Shown here: positions 17,353 to 26,438 of the stretch, piece by piece
Position numbering within the stretch: the first letter of the stretch is position 1
Layout: each line of letters opens with the position of its first letter
Source: JAMLHH01 sp964653095
GTDB lineage: Bacteria > Bacteroidota > Bacteroidia > Chitinophagales > JADIYW01
Reading direction: 5' to 3'
NCBI GenBank assembly: GCA_964653095.1
Contig: CAZZEH010000008.1
Location: 39,888-103,887, forward strand
DNA length: 64,000 nt
Made by a program: the position numbers and the translations under genes
The notes under the pieces: model-generated
The model's input: the letters and a program-made list of their open reading frames with translations, nothing else
What the model was told of the DNA's origin: nothing
Database searches by the model: none

Positions 17353-20075
17353 TGGACCATCTCAAGTATATACTTACACTTCACATATTTTTATCTTTAA
17401 TTCTTTACAATACGGTATCTGCACAGACAGAAAAGTCTGATTCCGTTCTCGTACAAGTACCGGAAACGAATCATGATGCCGAAGAGAATGAAATTATCAA
17501 TTACAAAGACCCTAAAAAATATACGATTAATCAGTTTGACATTATAGGTTCGGAGTTTTTTGATAAAAATATCGTTCGCAATATTACCGGCATTTATGTA
17601 GAGCAGGAGTTGGAAATTCCCGGTGATGAAATCGCTAAGGCCATTAAGCTGTTGTGGAAGCAGGGATTATTTTCCGATGTGGAATTTAGATTGGCTAATA
17701 TCAACGGAGACCGGGCAGACCTGATTCTCTATGTGACAGAAAAACCGAGGATGTCTAATTATTTTTTTAAAGGTATCAAAAAAGGACAGGCTGAAGATAT
17801 TGCCAAAAAACTGACTGCCTTCAAAGGCCGACCGATTACCCCTTCTCTTCAAAACACTATCAAAAATACAGTCGCGGACTTTTATAGGGAGAAAGGATTT
17901 TTGGCCACCAAGGTGAAATTTAATGTGGTCAAGGATACAATATCGGTGAATACTGCAACCGTTTTTATAGAGGTAGATAAAGGTAAAAAAGCAAAAATTA
18001 CTTCTTTGGAAATAGAAGGCGTAGAGGCTCTGAGTCCTGCTAAGGTTCGCAAATCCATGAAAGATACCCGGCAGAAAACGACAATAAAATTTTTCAAAAA
18101 AGAGGATAAAGAAATTCTGACCAATAAAAACAGACTGAAAAAGGCCGCTTATACACTGGCAAACATGAATATGAAATCCATCAAAAACTTTTTTGAGGAC
18201 AGAGTCAGACTCAGCCTGTTTAAAGGAGCGAAATTTAATGAGGAAAAATTTATTACAGATAAAAGAGCGTTAATCGATTTTTACAATAAGGAAGGGTACC
18301 GGGACGCCCGAATTACTTACGATACTGTCATGATGCCGAGTGACAGCGAAGTCAAAATAAAAATTAAGATAGAAGAGGGCAGACGATATTATTTCAGAGA
18401 CATTTCTTTTAAAGGGAATGCCAAATATTCGGATGATGTACTCAAAAGAGTTTTGGGTATCAAAAAGGGCGACGTATATAATACGGAGCTTCTGCAACGA
18501 AAACTGAATATGGATCCGAGCGGAGCAGACGTGTCTTCTCTATATTACGACGACGGGTATCTGTTTTTCTCTATTGATCCAAAGGAAGTCGGAGTACAGG
18601 GAGATTCCATTGACTTGGAAATCCGCATTTCAGAAGGTCCTCAGGCCACCATCCGAAATGTACTGATAGAGGGCAATGACAAGACCAGCGAGCACGTGAT
18701 ACGAAGAGAGTTAAGAACATTGCCGGGAGAAAAGTTTAGTCGGACGGATTTGATACGCTCTCAGAGAGAAATTGCAAACCTGGGTTTCTTTGATCCCGAA
18801 GCGACACAAGTCCAGCCGTTACCTAATCCAGAAGACGGTACTGTCGATATCAAATATGTCGTGTCGGAAAAATCTGCCGATCAGATAGAACTGTCCGCAG
18901 GCTGGGGCGGAGCTCAGGGCATTATCGGAACTTTGGGATTATCTTTTAACAATTTTTCCATCAAAAACATAAAAGATAAAAAAGCCTGGACACCGCTTCC
19001 TACCGGTGACGGACAAAAGCTCAGTATCCGCGTTCAAAGTAACGGTAAGCAGTACCAGACTTATAACTTTTCGTTTACCGAACCCTGGTTAGGAGGAAGA
19101 AAGCCCAATGCACTGTCCTTCTCTGCCTTCAGGTCGAGGTACCAACTCTTAAATTACAGCACCAATAAGGCATACGGAAGACAGGTCACCAATGGGGCAT
19201 CAATTGCAATGAGTACCCGCCTGAGATGGCCGGATGATTACTTTATCTTTCAGACCTCGCTGAATTACCAAAACTATGCTCTGTTCAATTTCACGGAAAG
19301 GATTTACAGTGAAAATGCAACCATTGAAAACGGTAACTTCAACAACCTGAACTTAATGCTGACACTCTCCAGAAACTCTTTGGATCAGCCCCTCTATCCT
19401 ACAGGAGGCTCGCATGTGAGTATTTCCGGTCAGTTTACGCTGCCTTACTCCATTTTCAGAAAAGATGATTTCTATAGAGATGCTTCGGTCGATCAAAAAT
19501 GGAAGTGGGTAGAATATCACAAATGGCGTATGACCTTTGACTGGTATCAGGCTTTAGACAGAAAAAATAAGCTTGTTTTTAAAACGACTGCAAAATTTGG
19601 CTTTTTGGGTCAGTACAATAAAAAGCAGGGATTGTCTCCTTTCGAACGGTTTGAGGTTGGCGGCAACGGATTACCGAGCAACATCGTACTCTTCGGACAG
19701 GATATCATTTCTCAAAGAGGATACGGAGTTTATTCGGATGACGGAGGGGATGCCATTTTCAATAAGTTTACTATGGAACTGAGATATCCTTTTTCACTCA
19801 ATCCGACAGCCACGGTATATGGGCTGGTTTTTGCAGAGGCCGGAAACAGTTACAGAACTTTTAAAAGCTATGATCCATTCAGATTAAACAAGGCTGTAGG
19901 TATCGGTATCCGAGCATTTTTGCCTATGTTTGGATTACTTGGCGTAGATTATGGCATAAGATTTGACCAACCAAGAAATGACGAGGATAATCGAATACAA
20001 TCTGCGAAAGGATTTTTTGACTATATCGCCAAAAACGGGTCTTTCACAATTATATTAGGATTTGAACCAGAATAA
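17352..20075 (+). CDS. bamA: Outer-membrane protein assembly factor BamA
   Basis: The core of the outer-membrane beta-barrel insertion machine. 907 residues: signal peptide (to about 24, ending VSAQ), a run of POTRA repeats (about 50-500, recognisable at GNAKYSDDVLKRVLGIKKGDVYN and ANLGFFD), then a C-terminal barrel. The barrel has the Omp85 segment FSFTEPWLGGRKPNALSFSA and ends FTIILGFEPE. The final residue is Glu rather than the C-terminal Phe of proteobacterial OMPs, which is common in this phylum. It overlaps uppS by one base and is 11 nt ahead of the first Skp gene, its periplasmic chaperone partner. Confidence 0.96.
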   Translation: MDHLKYILTLHIFLSLILYNTVSAQTEKSDSVLVQVPETNHDAEENEIINYKDPKKYTINQFDIIGSEFFDKNIVRNITGIYVEQELEIPGDEIAKAIKLLWKQGLFSDVEFRLANINGDRADLILYVTEKPRMSNYFFKGIKKGQAEDIAKKLTAFKGRPITPSLQNTIKNTVADFYREKGFLATKVKFNVVKDTISVNTATVFIEVDKGKKAKITSLEIEGVEALSPAKVRKSMKDTRQKTTIKFFKKEDKEILTNKNRLKKAAYTLANMNMKSIKNFFEDRVRLSLFKGAKFNEEKFITDKRALIDFYNKEGYRDARITYDTVMMPSDSEVKIKIKIEEGRRYYFRDISFKGNAKYSDDVLKRVLGIKKGDVYNTELLQRKLNMDPSGADVSSLYYDDGYLFFSIDPKEVGVQGDSIDLEIRISEGPQATIRNVLIEGNDKTSEHVIRRELRTLPGEKFSRTDLIRSQREIANLGFFDPEATQVQPLPNPEDGTVDIKYVVSEKSADQIELSAGWGGAQGIIGTLGLSFNNFSIKNIKDKKAWTPLPTGDGQKLSIRVQSNGKQYQTYNFSFTEPWLGGRKPNALSFSAFRSRYQLLNYSTNKAYGRQVTNGASIAMSTRLRWPDDYFIFQTSLNYQNYALFNFTERIYSENATIENGNFNNLNLMLTLSRNSLDQPLYPTGGSHVSISGQFTLPYSIFRKDDFYRDASVDQKWKWVEYHKWRMTFDWYQALDRKNKLVFKTTAKFGFLGQYNKKQGLSPFERFEVGGNGLPSNIVLFGQDIISQRGYGVYSDDGGDAIFNKFTMELRYPFSLNPTATVYGLVFAEAGNSYRTFKSYDPFRLNKAVGIGIRAFLPMFGLLGVDYGIRFDQPRNDEDNRIQSAKGFFDYIAKNGSFTIILGFEPE

Positions 20076-20086
20076 AATTTAATGCT

Positions 20087-20599
20087 ATGAAAAAGACTTT
20101 TTTATCTCTTGCTATTGTCCTCCTTGGTGCAATGAGTGTTTTTGCCCAAAGATTTGCGTATGTGGATACTGAATACATTTTGGAAAAAATACCGTCTTAT
20201 ACCAAAGCGCAAAATGAATTGGATAATATTGCCAATACCTGGAACACCGAAATCGAAGATGCTTACAATGAGGTCAAGACTCTGTACAATAAGTACCAGG
20301 CAGAAGAGTTTTTACTTACAGACGAGCTGAAAAAGAAGCGGCAGGACGAAATTATTGCGAAAGAGCAAATTGCCAATAAGTTGCAGGAACAGCGATTTGG
20401 CTACGAAGGAGATTTGTTTAAAAAAAGACAGGAACTGATTCATCCGATTCAGGAACAGGTCTATAATGCAATAGAAAAAATCGCCATTAACCTCGGATAC
20501 GACTTTGTATTGGATAAAGCGGCAGGAGGTTCTACCATGCTCTATACCAATTCAAAATATGATTTGAGTGAACAAGTACTAAAATCAATTCAACCATAA
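20087..20599 (+). CDS. OmpH/Skp family periplasmic chaperone, copy 1
   Basis: 170 residues with a signal peptide (FLSLAIVLLGAMSVFAQ) followed by the OmpH signature RFAYVDTEYILEKIPSY. A long charged helical arm (about 40-125) and the closing strand GYDFVLDKAAGGSTMLYT make up the rest. Skp-type trimers hold unfolded outer-membrane proteins in the periplasm for BamA. It lies 11 nt after bamA and is followed by a second copy, an arrangement usual in Bacteroidota. Confidence 0.93.
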   Translation: MKKTFLSLAIVLLGAMSVFAQRFAYVDTEYILEKIPSYTKAQNELDNIANTWNTEIEDAYNEVKTLYNKYQAEEFLLTDELKKKRQDEIIAKEQIANKLQEQRFGYEGDLFKKRQELIHPIQEQVYNAIEKIAINLGYDFVLDKAAGGSTMLYTNSKYDLSEQVLKSIQP

Positions 20600-20633
20600 A
20601 CCTTAATCATTAACAAAACTCAACTAAATTAAA

Positions 20634-21155
20634 ATGAAGAAAATTTTATTATCTCTTGCTGTAGTAGCAATTACAGCTTTTACTTTCCAGACCAATGCCC
20701 AAATAAAGGCCTATAAGTTTGGATACGTCAACTCTTTGGAGTTGTTGGAAGCTATTCCTGAAAAGAAAACTTCCGATGCGGAACTGGAGAAATATATTGA
20801 CAATTTAGAAGCCAGCCTTCAAAAAATGGGGCTGGAATATCAGAAGAAAATTCAGGATTTTCAGAAGAGTATGCAGGATGGTTCCATGACTGAAACCGAT
20901 CAGGAATTCAAGGCGAGAGAAATCCAAGACTTGGAGGGGAGAATTCAGGACTTTCAGGAAGGTGCAGATGAAAAAATCGCCAAGAAGCGTCAGACACTCT
21001 ACAAACCTCTGATTGACAAAATCAACAAAGCAATAGAAGACGTATCCAAAGAACACGGATACAGCTATATCTTTGACTCAAGTGCCGGTTCCATATTATT
21101 TGCCGACGAGAGTGAAAATATAATCGGACTGCTTAAGAAAAAATTGGGTCTGTAA
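20634..21155 (+). CDS. OmpH/Skp family periplasmic chaperone, copy 2
   Basis: 173 residues: signal peptide (ILLSLAVVAITAFTFQTNA), the OmpH start KFGYVNSLELLEAIPEK, a long coiled-coil arm rich in Gln, Glu and Lys (about 50-130), and a C-terminal strand GYSYIFDSSAGSILFAD. It is clearly paralogous to the preceding gene but well diverged, so the duplication is old. Located 34 nt after copy 1 and 11 nt before murI; part of the bamA transcription unit. Confidence 0.93.
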   Translation: MKKILLSLAVVAITAFTFQTNAQIKAYKFGYVNSLELLEAIPEKKTSDAELEKYIDNLEASLQKMGLEYQKKIQDFQKSMQDGSMTETDQEFKAREIQDLEGRIQDFQEGADEKIAKKRQTLYKPLIDKINKAIEDVSKEHGYSYIFDSSAGSILFADESENIIGLLKKKLGL

Positions 21156-21166
21156 TTACAGTTCCT

Positions 21167-21985
21167 ATGAATGGAGCTCAAAACCCGATAGGAATATTTG
21201 ATTCAGGTATTGGCGGCCTCACGGTCGCCAATGCTGTTTTAGACGTACTCCCTCACGAAAGTTTAATCTATTTTGGCGATACTGCCCACCTGCCTTATGG
21301 AGATAAATCACCTGAGGCCATTCAAATTTTTTGCAGTGTCATCACTGATTTTTTGCTGGAACAGAATGTAAAAGCCATCATCATTGCATGCAACAGTGCT
21401 TCTTCTGTAGCCTATGAACATGTACGTGAGATTGCCGGAAAACATTCCGTTCCGGTGATAGACGTCATCAATCCGGTGGTCAATTTTATCATACAAAACA
21501 AGTATAAAAAAGTGGGAGTAATCGGGACACGCGCAACCATAGGAGCCGGAATTTTTCCGGAAAAAATCTCGGCAATCAGGCCTAACATCCACGTCTCTTC
21601 GCTTGCTACACCTCTACTGGCTCCAATGATTGAGGCAGGTTTTGTCAAAGACACTATCAGTCAGGCTGTGATAGACAATTATCTGTCCGATGAAAGATTA
21701 AATGATATCGAGGCATTAGTATTAGCCTGCACGCACTACCCTCTCATAAAAAGAGAGATCTCTGATTTTTACAACAGCAATAAAAGAAAGACAGAAATTC
21801 TCGCGACCAATGAAATTGTAGCCCGGTATGTGAAAAAAGTGCTTACGGACAATAACCTAATTCATACTGGCAGAGAAACCGTACACAAATTTTTCGTGTC
21901 AGATTATACAGAGTCTTTTGAAGCCACCACAAAATTATTTTACAGAAAAAAAGTGACTTTGCAGCATTCCAATATATTTCAGTAA
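21167..21985 (+). CDS. murI: Glutamate racemase
   Basis: Interconverts L- and D-glutamate for peptidoglycan. The 272-residue protein has GIFDSGIGGLTVANAV at the N-terminus and GDTAHLPYGDKSPE. The two catalytic cysteines lie in IIIACNSASS (about residue 73) and LVLACTHYPLIK (about 188, followed by the conserved His). All active-site elements are intact. It ends the nadK-to-murI cluster. The 293 bases after it contain no gene or structured element I can recognise. Confidence 0.97.
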   Translation: MNGAQNPIGIFDSGIGGLTVANAVLDVLPHESLIYFGDTAHLPYGDKSPEAIQIFCSVITDFLLEQNVKAIIIACNSASSVAYEHVREIAGKHSVPVIDVINPVVNFIIQNKYKKVGVIGTRATIGAGIFPEKISAIRPNIHVSSLATPLLAPMIEAGFVKDTISQAVIDNYLSDERLNDIEALVLACTHYPLIKREISDFYNSNKRKTEILATNEIVARYVKKVLTDNNLIHTGRETVHKFFVSDYTESFEATTKLFYRKKVTLQHSNIFQ

Positions 21986-22278
21986 AGCCAAAGTTCTTGG
22001 GCTTATTCATCTTCAGATACAACTTCTAAACGATCAAGAAACAATCTTTAAATGTTTTAAGTCAACACGCAAAATATTATACTGATTGAGATATTTTAAT
22101 TCGGATCACTAATTCCCACATTACGAGATTGAATCGTCATTCTAAAAGAGTCTAAAGCTGAAATGATAATGAAAAATATTTGCACGTGTAAGAATTGATT
22201 CACGAGGATAGTTTTATCTGTTGTAATTTATTATACTGATATTTATAGAATTCAGTTTCTGCTTCAACCTTAAAAAAT

Positions 22279-23430
22279 ATGCTCGGAAAAATACGCTCCT
22301 TTTTCACCATAGACATGGACAGATTAAAAACCAGCAGGGAGGGTCTGCCGCTATTTGTGGACATCATGATGGTTTTGCTTGTAATCATTAACCTCGGATT
22401 TATCTTTTTTGACTGGTCCTACCACTATCATTCTTTCCGTTCTTTAGTCGGGTTTATTTCTCCGTCATTTAACTTGTATTACTCCGTCCGCATTCATCCC
22501 AATGCGTCTTACTTGGATTTAATTTTTGTCGGTATATTTATCAGTGAACTGCTTATTCGCTGGGGGCAGTCCATTTATCGGAAAACACATGACAAATGGT
22601 TCTTTTATCCTATCGTACATTGGTACGATGTATTGGGCTGCATACCTATGAGCGGTATCTTCAAATCTTTCAGGCTTTTCAGAATTTTTGGTATGATACT
22701 GAGGCTGCACAAACTGGGAATTATCAATATTGAGAGTACGTATCTCTACAAAAAGAGTAAAAAGTATTCTGAACTTGCAGTAGAAGAAATTTCTGACCGG
22801 GTCGTGACCAATGTGCTTACAGGAGCTCAAAATGAAATCACCAAAGACAGCCCCGTTGTACATAATATTGTCACGCGTGTGCTTATTCCTCAAAAAGATA
22901 AAATTGATGAATGGCTCAACAACCAGCTCAGCGAAATAATCAGTATGACCTATTATCAGTACCGAAATGATTTGAATCTGTATTTACAGGAGATTGTCAA
23001 AAAATCAGTCCACGAAAACCCTGAAATAAAAAGGATTTCCCTGATACCCGGAATCGGAAATCAAATTAAAATTGCTTTGGAGAGTTCCATCAGCAATATT
23101 ACGTTCAATGTGGTCGATAATGCGTTAGAAGATATGTCCAAAAACAAGCAAATTCCAGCACTGGAAGATGTAACTTCTCATCTGTTAAATGCGGTTGCAT
23201 TAGATGATGACAGAAATGCCGAACTAAATATACTGATGAAAAGTATAGCTTTCGAAACTTTGGAGATTGTTAAAAAGCATGTAGAGATTAAACTGTGGAA
23301 GATTAAGGAATTTAATGAGAGAATAAAAAAATTAGAGCAGAAGATTGCCAAAGGCGCGGGGAATAGTGAGGCGGCAGAAATGGAGATTAATATTTTAACT
23401 CAAAAAATCGAAGCCCTCAAAAAAATCTGA
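22279..23430 (+). CDS. Membrane protein with voltage-sensor-like N-terminus and long helical tail
   Basis: 383 residues, not assigned to a named family. The first about 150 residues hold hydrophobic segments (LPLFVDIMMVLLVIINLGFIFF; LDLIFVGIFISELLIRW; WYDVLGCIPMSGI). They are followed by a basic amphipathic helix, FKSFRLFRIFGMILRLHKLG, whose Lys/Arg spacing recalls the S4 helix of ion-transport (VSD) proteins. No pore helix or selectivity-filter sequence follows. Instead about 230 residues of charged helices end in a coiled coil (about 340-383, ERIKKLEQKIAK...ILTQKIEALKKI). It is convergent with the PhoR-like kinase (16 nt between stops). A proton- or voltage-sensing or scaffold role is only a suggestion. 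Confidence 0.75.
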   Translation: MLGKIRSFFTIDMDRLKTSREGLPLFVDIMMVLLVIINLGFIFFDWSYHYHSFRSLVGFISPSFNLYYSVRIHPNASYLDLIFVGIFISELLIRWGQSIYRKTHDKWFFYPIVHWYDVLGCIPMSGIFKSFRLFRIFGMILRLHKLGIINIESTYLYKKSKKYSELAVEEISDRVVTNVLTGAQNEITKDSPVVHNIVTRVLIPQKDKIDEWLNNQLSEIISMTYYQYRNDLNLYLQEIVKKSVHENPEIKRISLIPGIGNQIKIALESSISNITFNVVDNALEDMSKNKQIPALEDVTSHLLNAVALDDDRNAELNILMKSIAFETLEIVKKHVEIKLWKIKEFNERIKKLEQKIAKGAGNSEAAEMEINILTQKIEALKKI

Positions 23431-23446
23431 AAAATATGCTTCAAGA

Positions 23447-24508
23447 TCATTTAAAAGTAACTCTTTTACTGGCCTTCTCCAGCGTAAAACTAAAGGTCGT
23501 ACCAACACCTACTTCGCTCCTTACGGTAATATTCTGGTCATGAGCCTCTATAATGTTTTTGACTATTGACAGACCCAGTCCGGTTCCTCCTACACTTCGG
23601 GATCTGCTTTTGTCCGTTCGGTAAAACCTTTCAAACAAACGATGCAGGTCTTCTTCTTTGATGCCGGGACCGTTGTCACTGACCTCCACTATAATCTGTT
23701 CGTCCAGATCGTAAAACATCACTTGTACTTCACCACCTTTTTTGCCGTATTTGATTGCGTTGGAAATCAGGTTTTCCATCACTTGTACGATTCGCTTAGA
23801 ATCACCCCATACCGGCAGTGTTTTGAACTTAGAATCAATTTTTAGTTTTGCTTCAAATTCATGCGCAATATGCTGATACTGATAGAACACTTCTTTGGTC
23901 AGTACAATTATATCAAAAGCTGATTTCTCCAAGTGAATTCTTCCTGCTTCAAATTTGGATATCTCCAACAAATCCGACACAATAGCATCTAAGCGTTCCA
24001 CATTGGCCAGTGCCTTTTTCAGAAACTGCTCAGACAAATTCGGGTCTTCCACCCCATCTATTAGAGATTCCAAATATCCCTGAGCATTAAAAATTGGTGT
24101 TCTTAACTCGTGAGATACGTTCCCTACAAATTCTTTTCGGTAGGATTCAAGCTTTCGCAATTCGCGAATCTGCCTGTTTTTACTTATCGCCCATTCTCCC
24201 ACATCTTTTTCTGCCCAGCGCATAATGTTGGAACTAAGGTTATTATTGATTTCCTGTTGAAACTTTAGAGGCTTACCTATTGTCTTATAGATTATTTTCA
24301 GTTTACTCTGAATAAATTTCATCAGAGTATATCTGTACAGCGGCAGAGAAATCAGAAACACGACTGCCCCGAATAAAAGATAAATATAGTATGGCTGGTT
24401 TGCTTTTAGAGTTTTGTTAAGTATTAAGATAATTACTGTACTGATTAATGCTACAGAGATACTGGTTATGATGGCAATTGAAGTGGGTGTAAATTGCCTT
24501 TTGATCAT
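23447..24508 (-). CDS. Sensor histidine kinase, PhoR-like
   Basis: 353 residues. Two N-terminal membrane helices (about 10-32 and 40-60) have almost no periplasmic loop. A short linker is followed by HisKA with the phosphoacceptor in FVGNVSHELRTPIF (His about 132), then the HATPase with N-box NLISNAIKYGKKGG, G1 DNGPGI, F-box and G2 GGTGLGLSIVKNI. The missing sensory domain suggests it reads membrane state or a partner protein, as PhoR does. Its ATG overlaps the stop of the upstream response regulator by 4 bp (ATGA), so they form one operon. The link to phosphate is by architecture only. Confidence 0.9.
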   Translation of the reverse strand: MIKRQFTPTSIAIITSISVALISTVIILILNKTLKANQPYYIYLLFGAVVFLISLPLYRYTLMKFIQSKLKIIYKTIGKPLKFQQEINNNLSSNIMRWAEKDVGEWAISKNRQIRELRKLESYRKEFVGNVSHELRTPIFNAQGYLESLIDGVEDPNLSEQFLKKALANVERLDAIVSDLLEISKFEAGRIHLEKSAFDIIVLTKEVFYQYQHIAHEFEAKLKIDSKFKTLPVWGDSKRIVQVMENLISNAIKYGKKGGEVQVMFYDLDEQIIVEVSDNGPGIKEEDLHRLFERFYRTDKSRSRSVGGTGLGLSIVKNIIEAHDQNITVRSEVGVGTTFSFTLEKASKRVTFK

Positions 24509-25191
24509 TGTTCTTCAAATTTGTATCCTATCCCTTTTACAGTTCTTATCAGTTCGTTACCAAGTTTTTCTCTAATTTTTCTAATATGCACGTCAATCGT
24601 TCTGTCCCCTACTATGACATCTCTGCCCCAAATTTCATTTAATATTTCTTCTCTTTTAAATACTCTGCCTGGTTTTGATGCCAACAGGTAAAGTAATTCA
24701 AATTCTTTTCTGGGTACAGACATTTCATCACCGTTGAACACTATCAGATAACGTTCTCTGTCAATCTGCAAATTACCTACCTCTATGATAGGATTTTTTT
24801 CCTCTTTGGATTCATAGCGCCTGAGTAATGCCTTGAGCCGGCTAATCAGCACTCTCGGCTTTATAGGTTTGCTGATATAATCATCTGCTCCGGTTTCAAA
24901 TCCGGCTATTTGGGAGTAATCTTCAGTCCGTGCAGTCAAAAAAGCAATAATTGTATTTTCAAACTGAGGCATTTCTCTCAGAGCTCTGCTGGTTTCAATT
25001 CCATCCATTTCAGGCATCATGACATCCAACAGAATAATATCCGGATCTACTTTTTTAGCGATTTCAATCCCTGTTTTCCCGTTTTCAGCCTGAAATACTT
25101 CAAACCCTTCTTTACTAAGGTTATAACTTAGAAATTCCAAAACATCCTGCTCGTCATCTACCACGAGTATTTTAAAAACTTTTTCTGTCAT
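24505..25191 (-). CDS. Response regulator, OmpR/PhoB family
   Basis: 228 residues: receiver domain with acidic pocket VVDDEQD and phospho-acceptor Asp in IILLDVMMPEMDG (about residue 55), conserved Thr/Lys (AFLTART, YISKPIKPRVL), then a winged-helix DNA-binding domain. The latter is shown by RKEFELLYLLASKPGRVFKREEIL, VGDRTIDVHIRKIREKLG and TVKGIGYKFEE. It is a standard partner for the kinase with which it overlaps by 4 bp. Targets are not visible. Confidence 0.93.
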   Translation of the reverse strand: MTEKVFKILVVDDEQDVLEFLSYNLSKEGFEVFQAENGKTGIEIAKKVDPDIILLDVMMPEMDGIETSRALREMPQFENTIIAFLTARTEDYSQIAGFETGADDYISKPIKPRVLISRLKALLRRYESKEEKNPIIEVGNLQIDRERYLIVFNGDEMSVPRKEFELLYLLASKPGRVFKREEILNEIWGRDVIVGDRTIDVHIRKIREKLGNELIRTVKGIGYKFEEQ

Positions 25192-25567
25192 ATCTCTTGT
25201 TTATTCTGTTGTGATGTAGCAAAGTTAATATAAAATAAAGATAAGTTTACATAAAGGCGTTAACAATTTGGTAACATGCCGTACAAATCAATAGTTTTTA
25301 ATCTTTTCAAAACTAATTCAGTGGGTTCTGACCTTAAAAATAAGAAATTTATCATTTTAATGTCCCCTTTTATCGTTAATAATGAACCAATTACAAAAGA
25401 ATGTCGCTTCTGAAAACTACTTTATTGATTTATTCCAAAAATTCATAAATCTATACAACATTTTGAATTGGTGCAAAGAAGTACTAAATCACTTTGAATC
25501 TTAATATTTAACTGTTTTATAGTCTTCTACGGTGAAAAATTTTATTTTTACTTTAAATTTTTGAATA
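25192..25567. other. Intergenic region between the response regulator and rmlA
   Basis: 376 AT-rich bases separating divergent genes. On the minus strand 25220-25227 reads TAACTTTG, a TAnnTTTG match 29 nt upstream of the regulator ATG and a plausible promoter, though no clear -33 box is seen. No coding frame, tRNA or stable hairpin is apparent in the rest. Confidence 0.45.
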
Positions 25568-26428
25568 ATGAAAGGAATTGTCTTAGCAGGAGGAGCAGGT
25601 ACCCGTCTGCATCCAATCACATTTGCAATCAGCAAACAAATCATGCCTATCTATGATAAGCCCATGATTTATTACCCGCTTTCTGTACTCATGATGGCCG
25701 GAATAAGAGAAATACTGATTATATCCACACCACATGATTTACCGAACTTTCAAAGGCTGCTTGGAGACGGTTTGGCATACGGCTGTGAATTTCATTACAA
25801 GGTGCAGGAAGTGCCTAATGGTCTGGCTCAGGCTTTTGTAATCGGTAAAGAATTCATTGGAAATGATAAGGTTGCCCTAATATTGGGAGACAATATTTTT
25901 TATGGCAGCAGATTAGGTTCTATGCTTGAGCACAACAATAACCCGGATGGAGGAATTGTGTATGCTTATCACGTGGTGGACCCTGAGCGTTATGGAGTTG
26001 TAGAGTTTGACGAGTATAAAAATGTCATCTCTATTGAAGAAAAGCCCACCCATCCCAAGTCTAATTATGCGGTACCGGGATTATATTTCTACGATAATTC
26101 TGTTATAGAAATTGCCGAAAATATAAAACCGAGTGCCAGAGGCGAATATGAAATTACAGATGTCAATAAAGCTTATTTAAAGCAGGGAAAACTCAAAGTT
26201 TCCATACTTGACAGAGGAACTGCCTGGTTAGATACCGGAACGTTTGACTCTCTTATGCAGGCATCTCAATTTGTACAGGTGATTGAGAAAAGACAGGGGC
26301 TGAAGATAGGGAGTATTGAAGAAGTAGCTTATCGAAAAGGATTTATAAATGATGCTCAACTCAGAAAATTAGCTGAACCTCTATTGAAAAGCGGCTATGG
26401 TGAGTATCTGATACGATTAATAGACTAA
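25568..26428 (+). CDS. rmlA: Glucose-1-phosphate thymidylyltransferase
   Basis: Makes dTDP-glucose from glucose-1-phosphate and dTTP, the first step to dTDP-rhamnose and other deoxysugars. 286 residues, the normal length. The N-terminal nucleotide-binding loop is GIVLAGGAGTRLHPIT, then KQIMPIYDKPMIYYPLSVLM, the metal-binding region LILGDNIFYG, EEKPTHPKSNYAVPGLYFYD, and RGTAWLDTGTFDSLMQAS. The rest of the rml pathway (rmlB, C, D) is not in this window. It is followed 10 nt later by the epimerase gene, giving a small nucleotide-sugar unit. Confidence 0.93.
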   Translation: MKGIVLAGGAGTRLHPITFAISKQIMPIYDKPMIYYPLSVLMMAGIREILIISTPHDLPNFQRLLGDGLAYGCEFHYKVQEVPNGLAQAFVIGKEFIGNDKVALILGDNIFYGSRLGSMLEHNNNPDGGIVYAYHVVDPERYGVVEFDEYKNVISIEEKPTHPKSNYAVPGLYFYDNSVIEIAENIKPSARGEYEITDVNKAYLKQGKLKVSILDRGTAWLDTGTFDSLMQASQFVQVIEKRQGLKIGSIEEVAYRKGFINDAQLRKLAEPLLKSGYGEYLIRLID

Positions 26429-26438
26429 CTGATTATCT

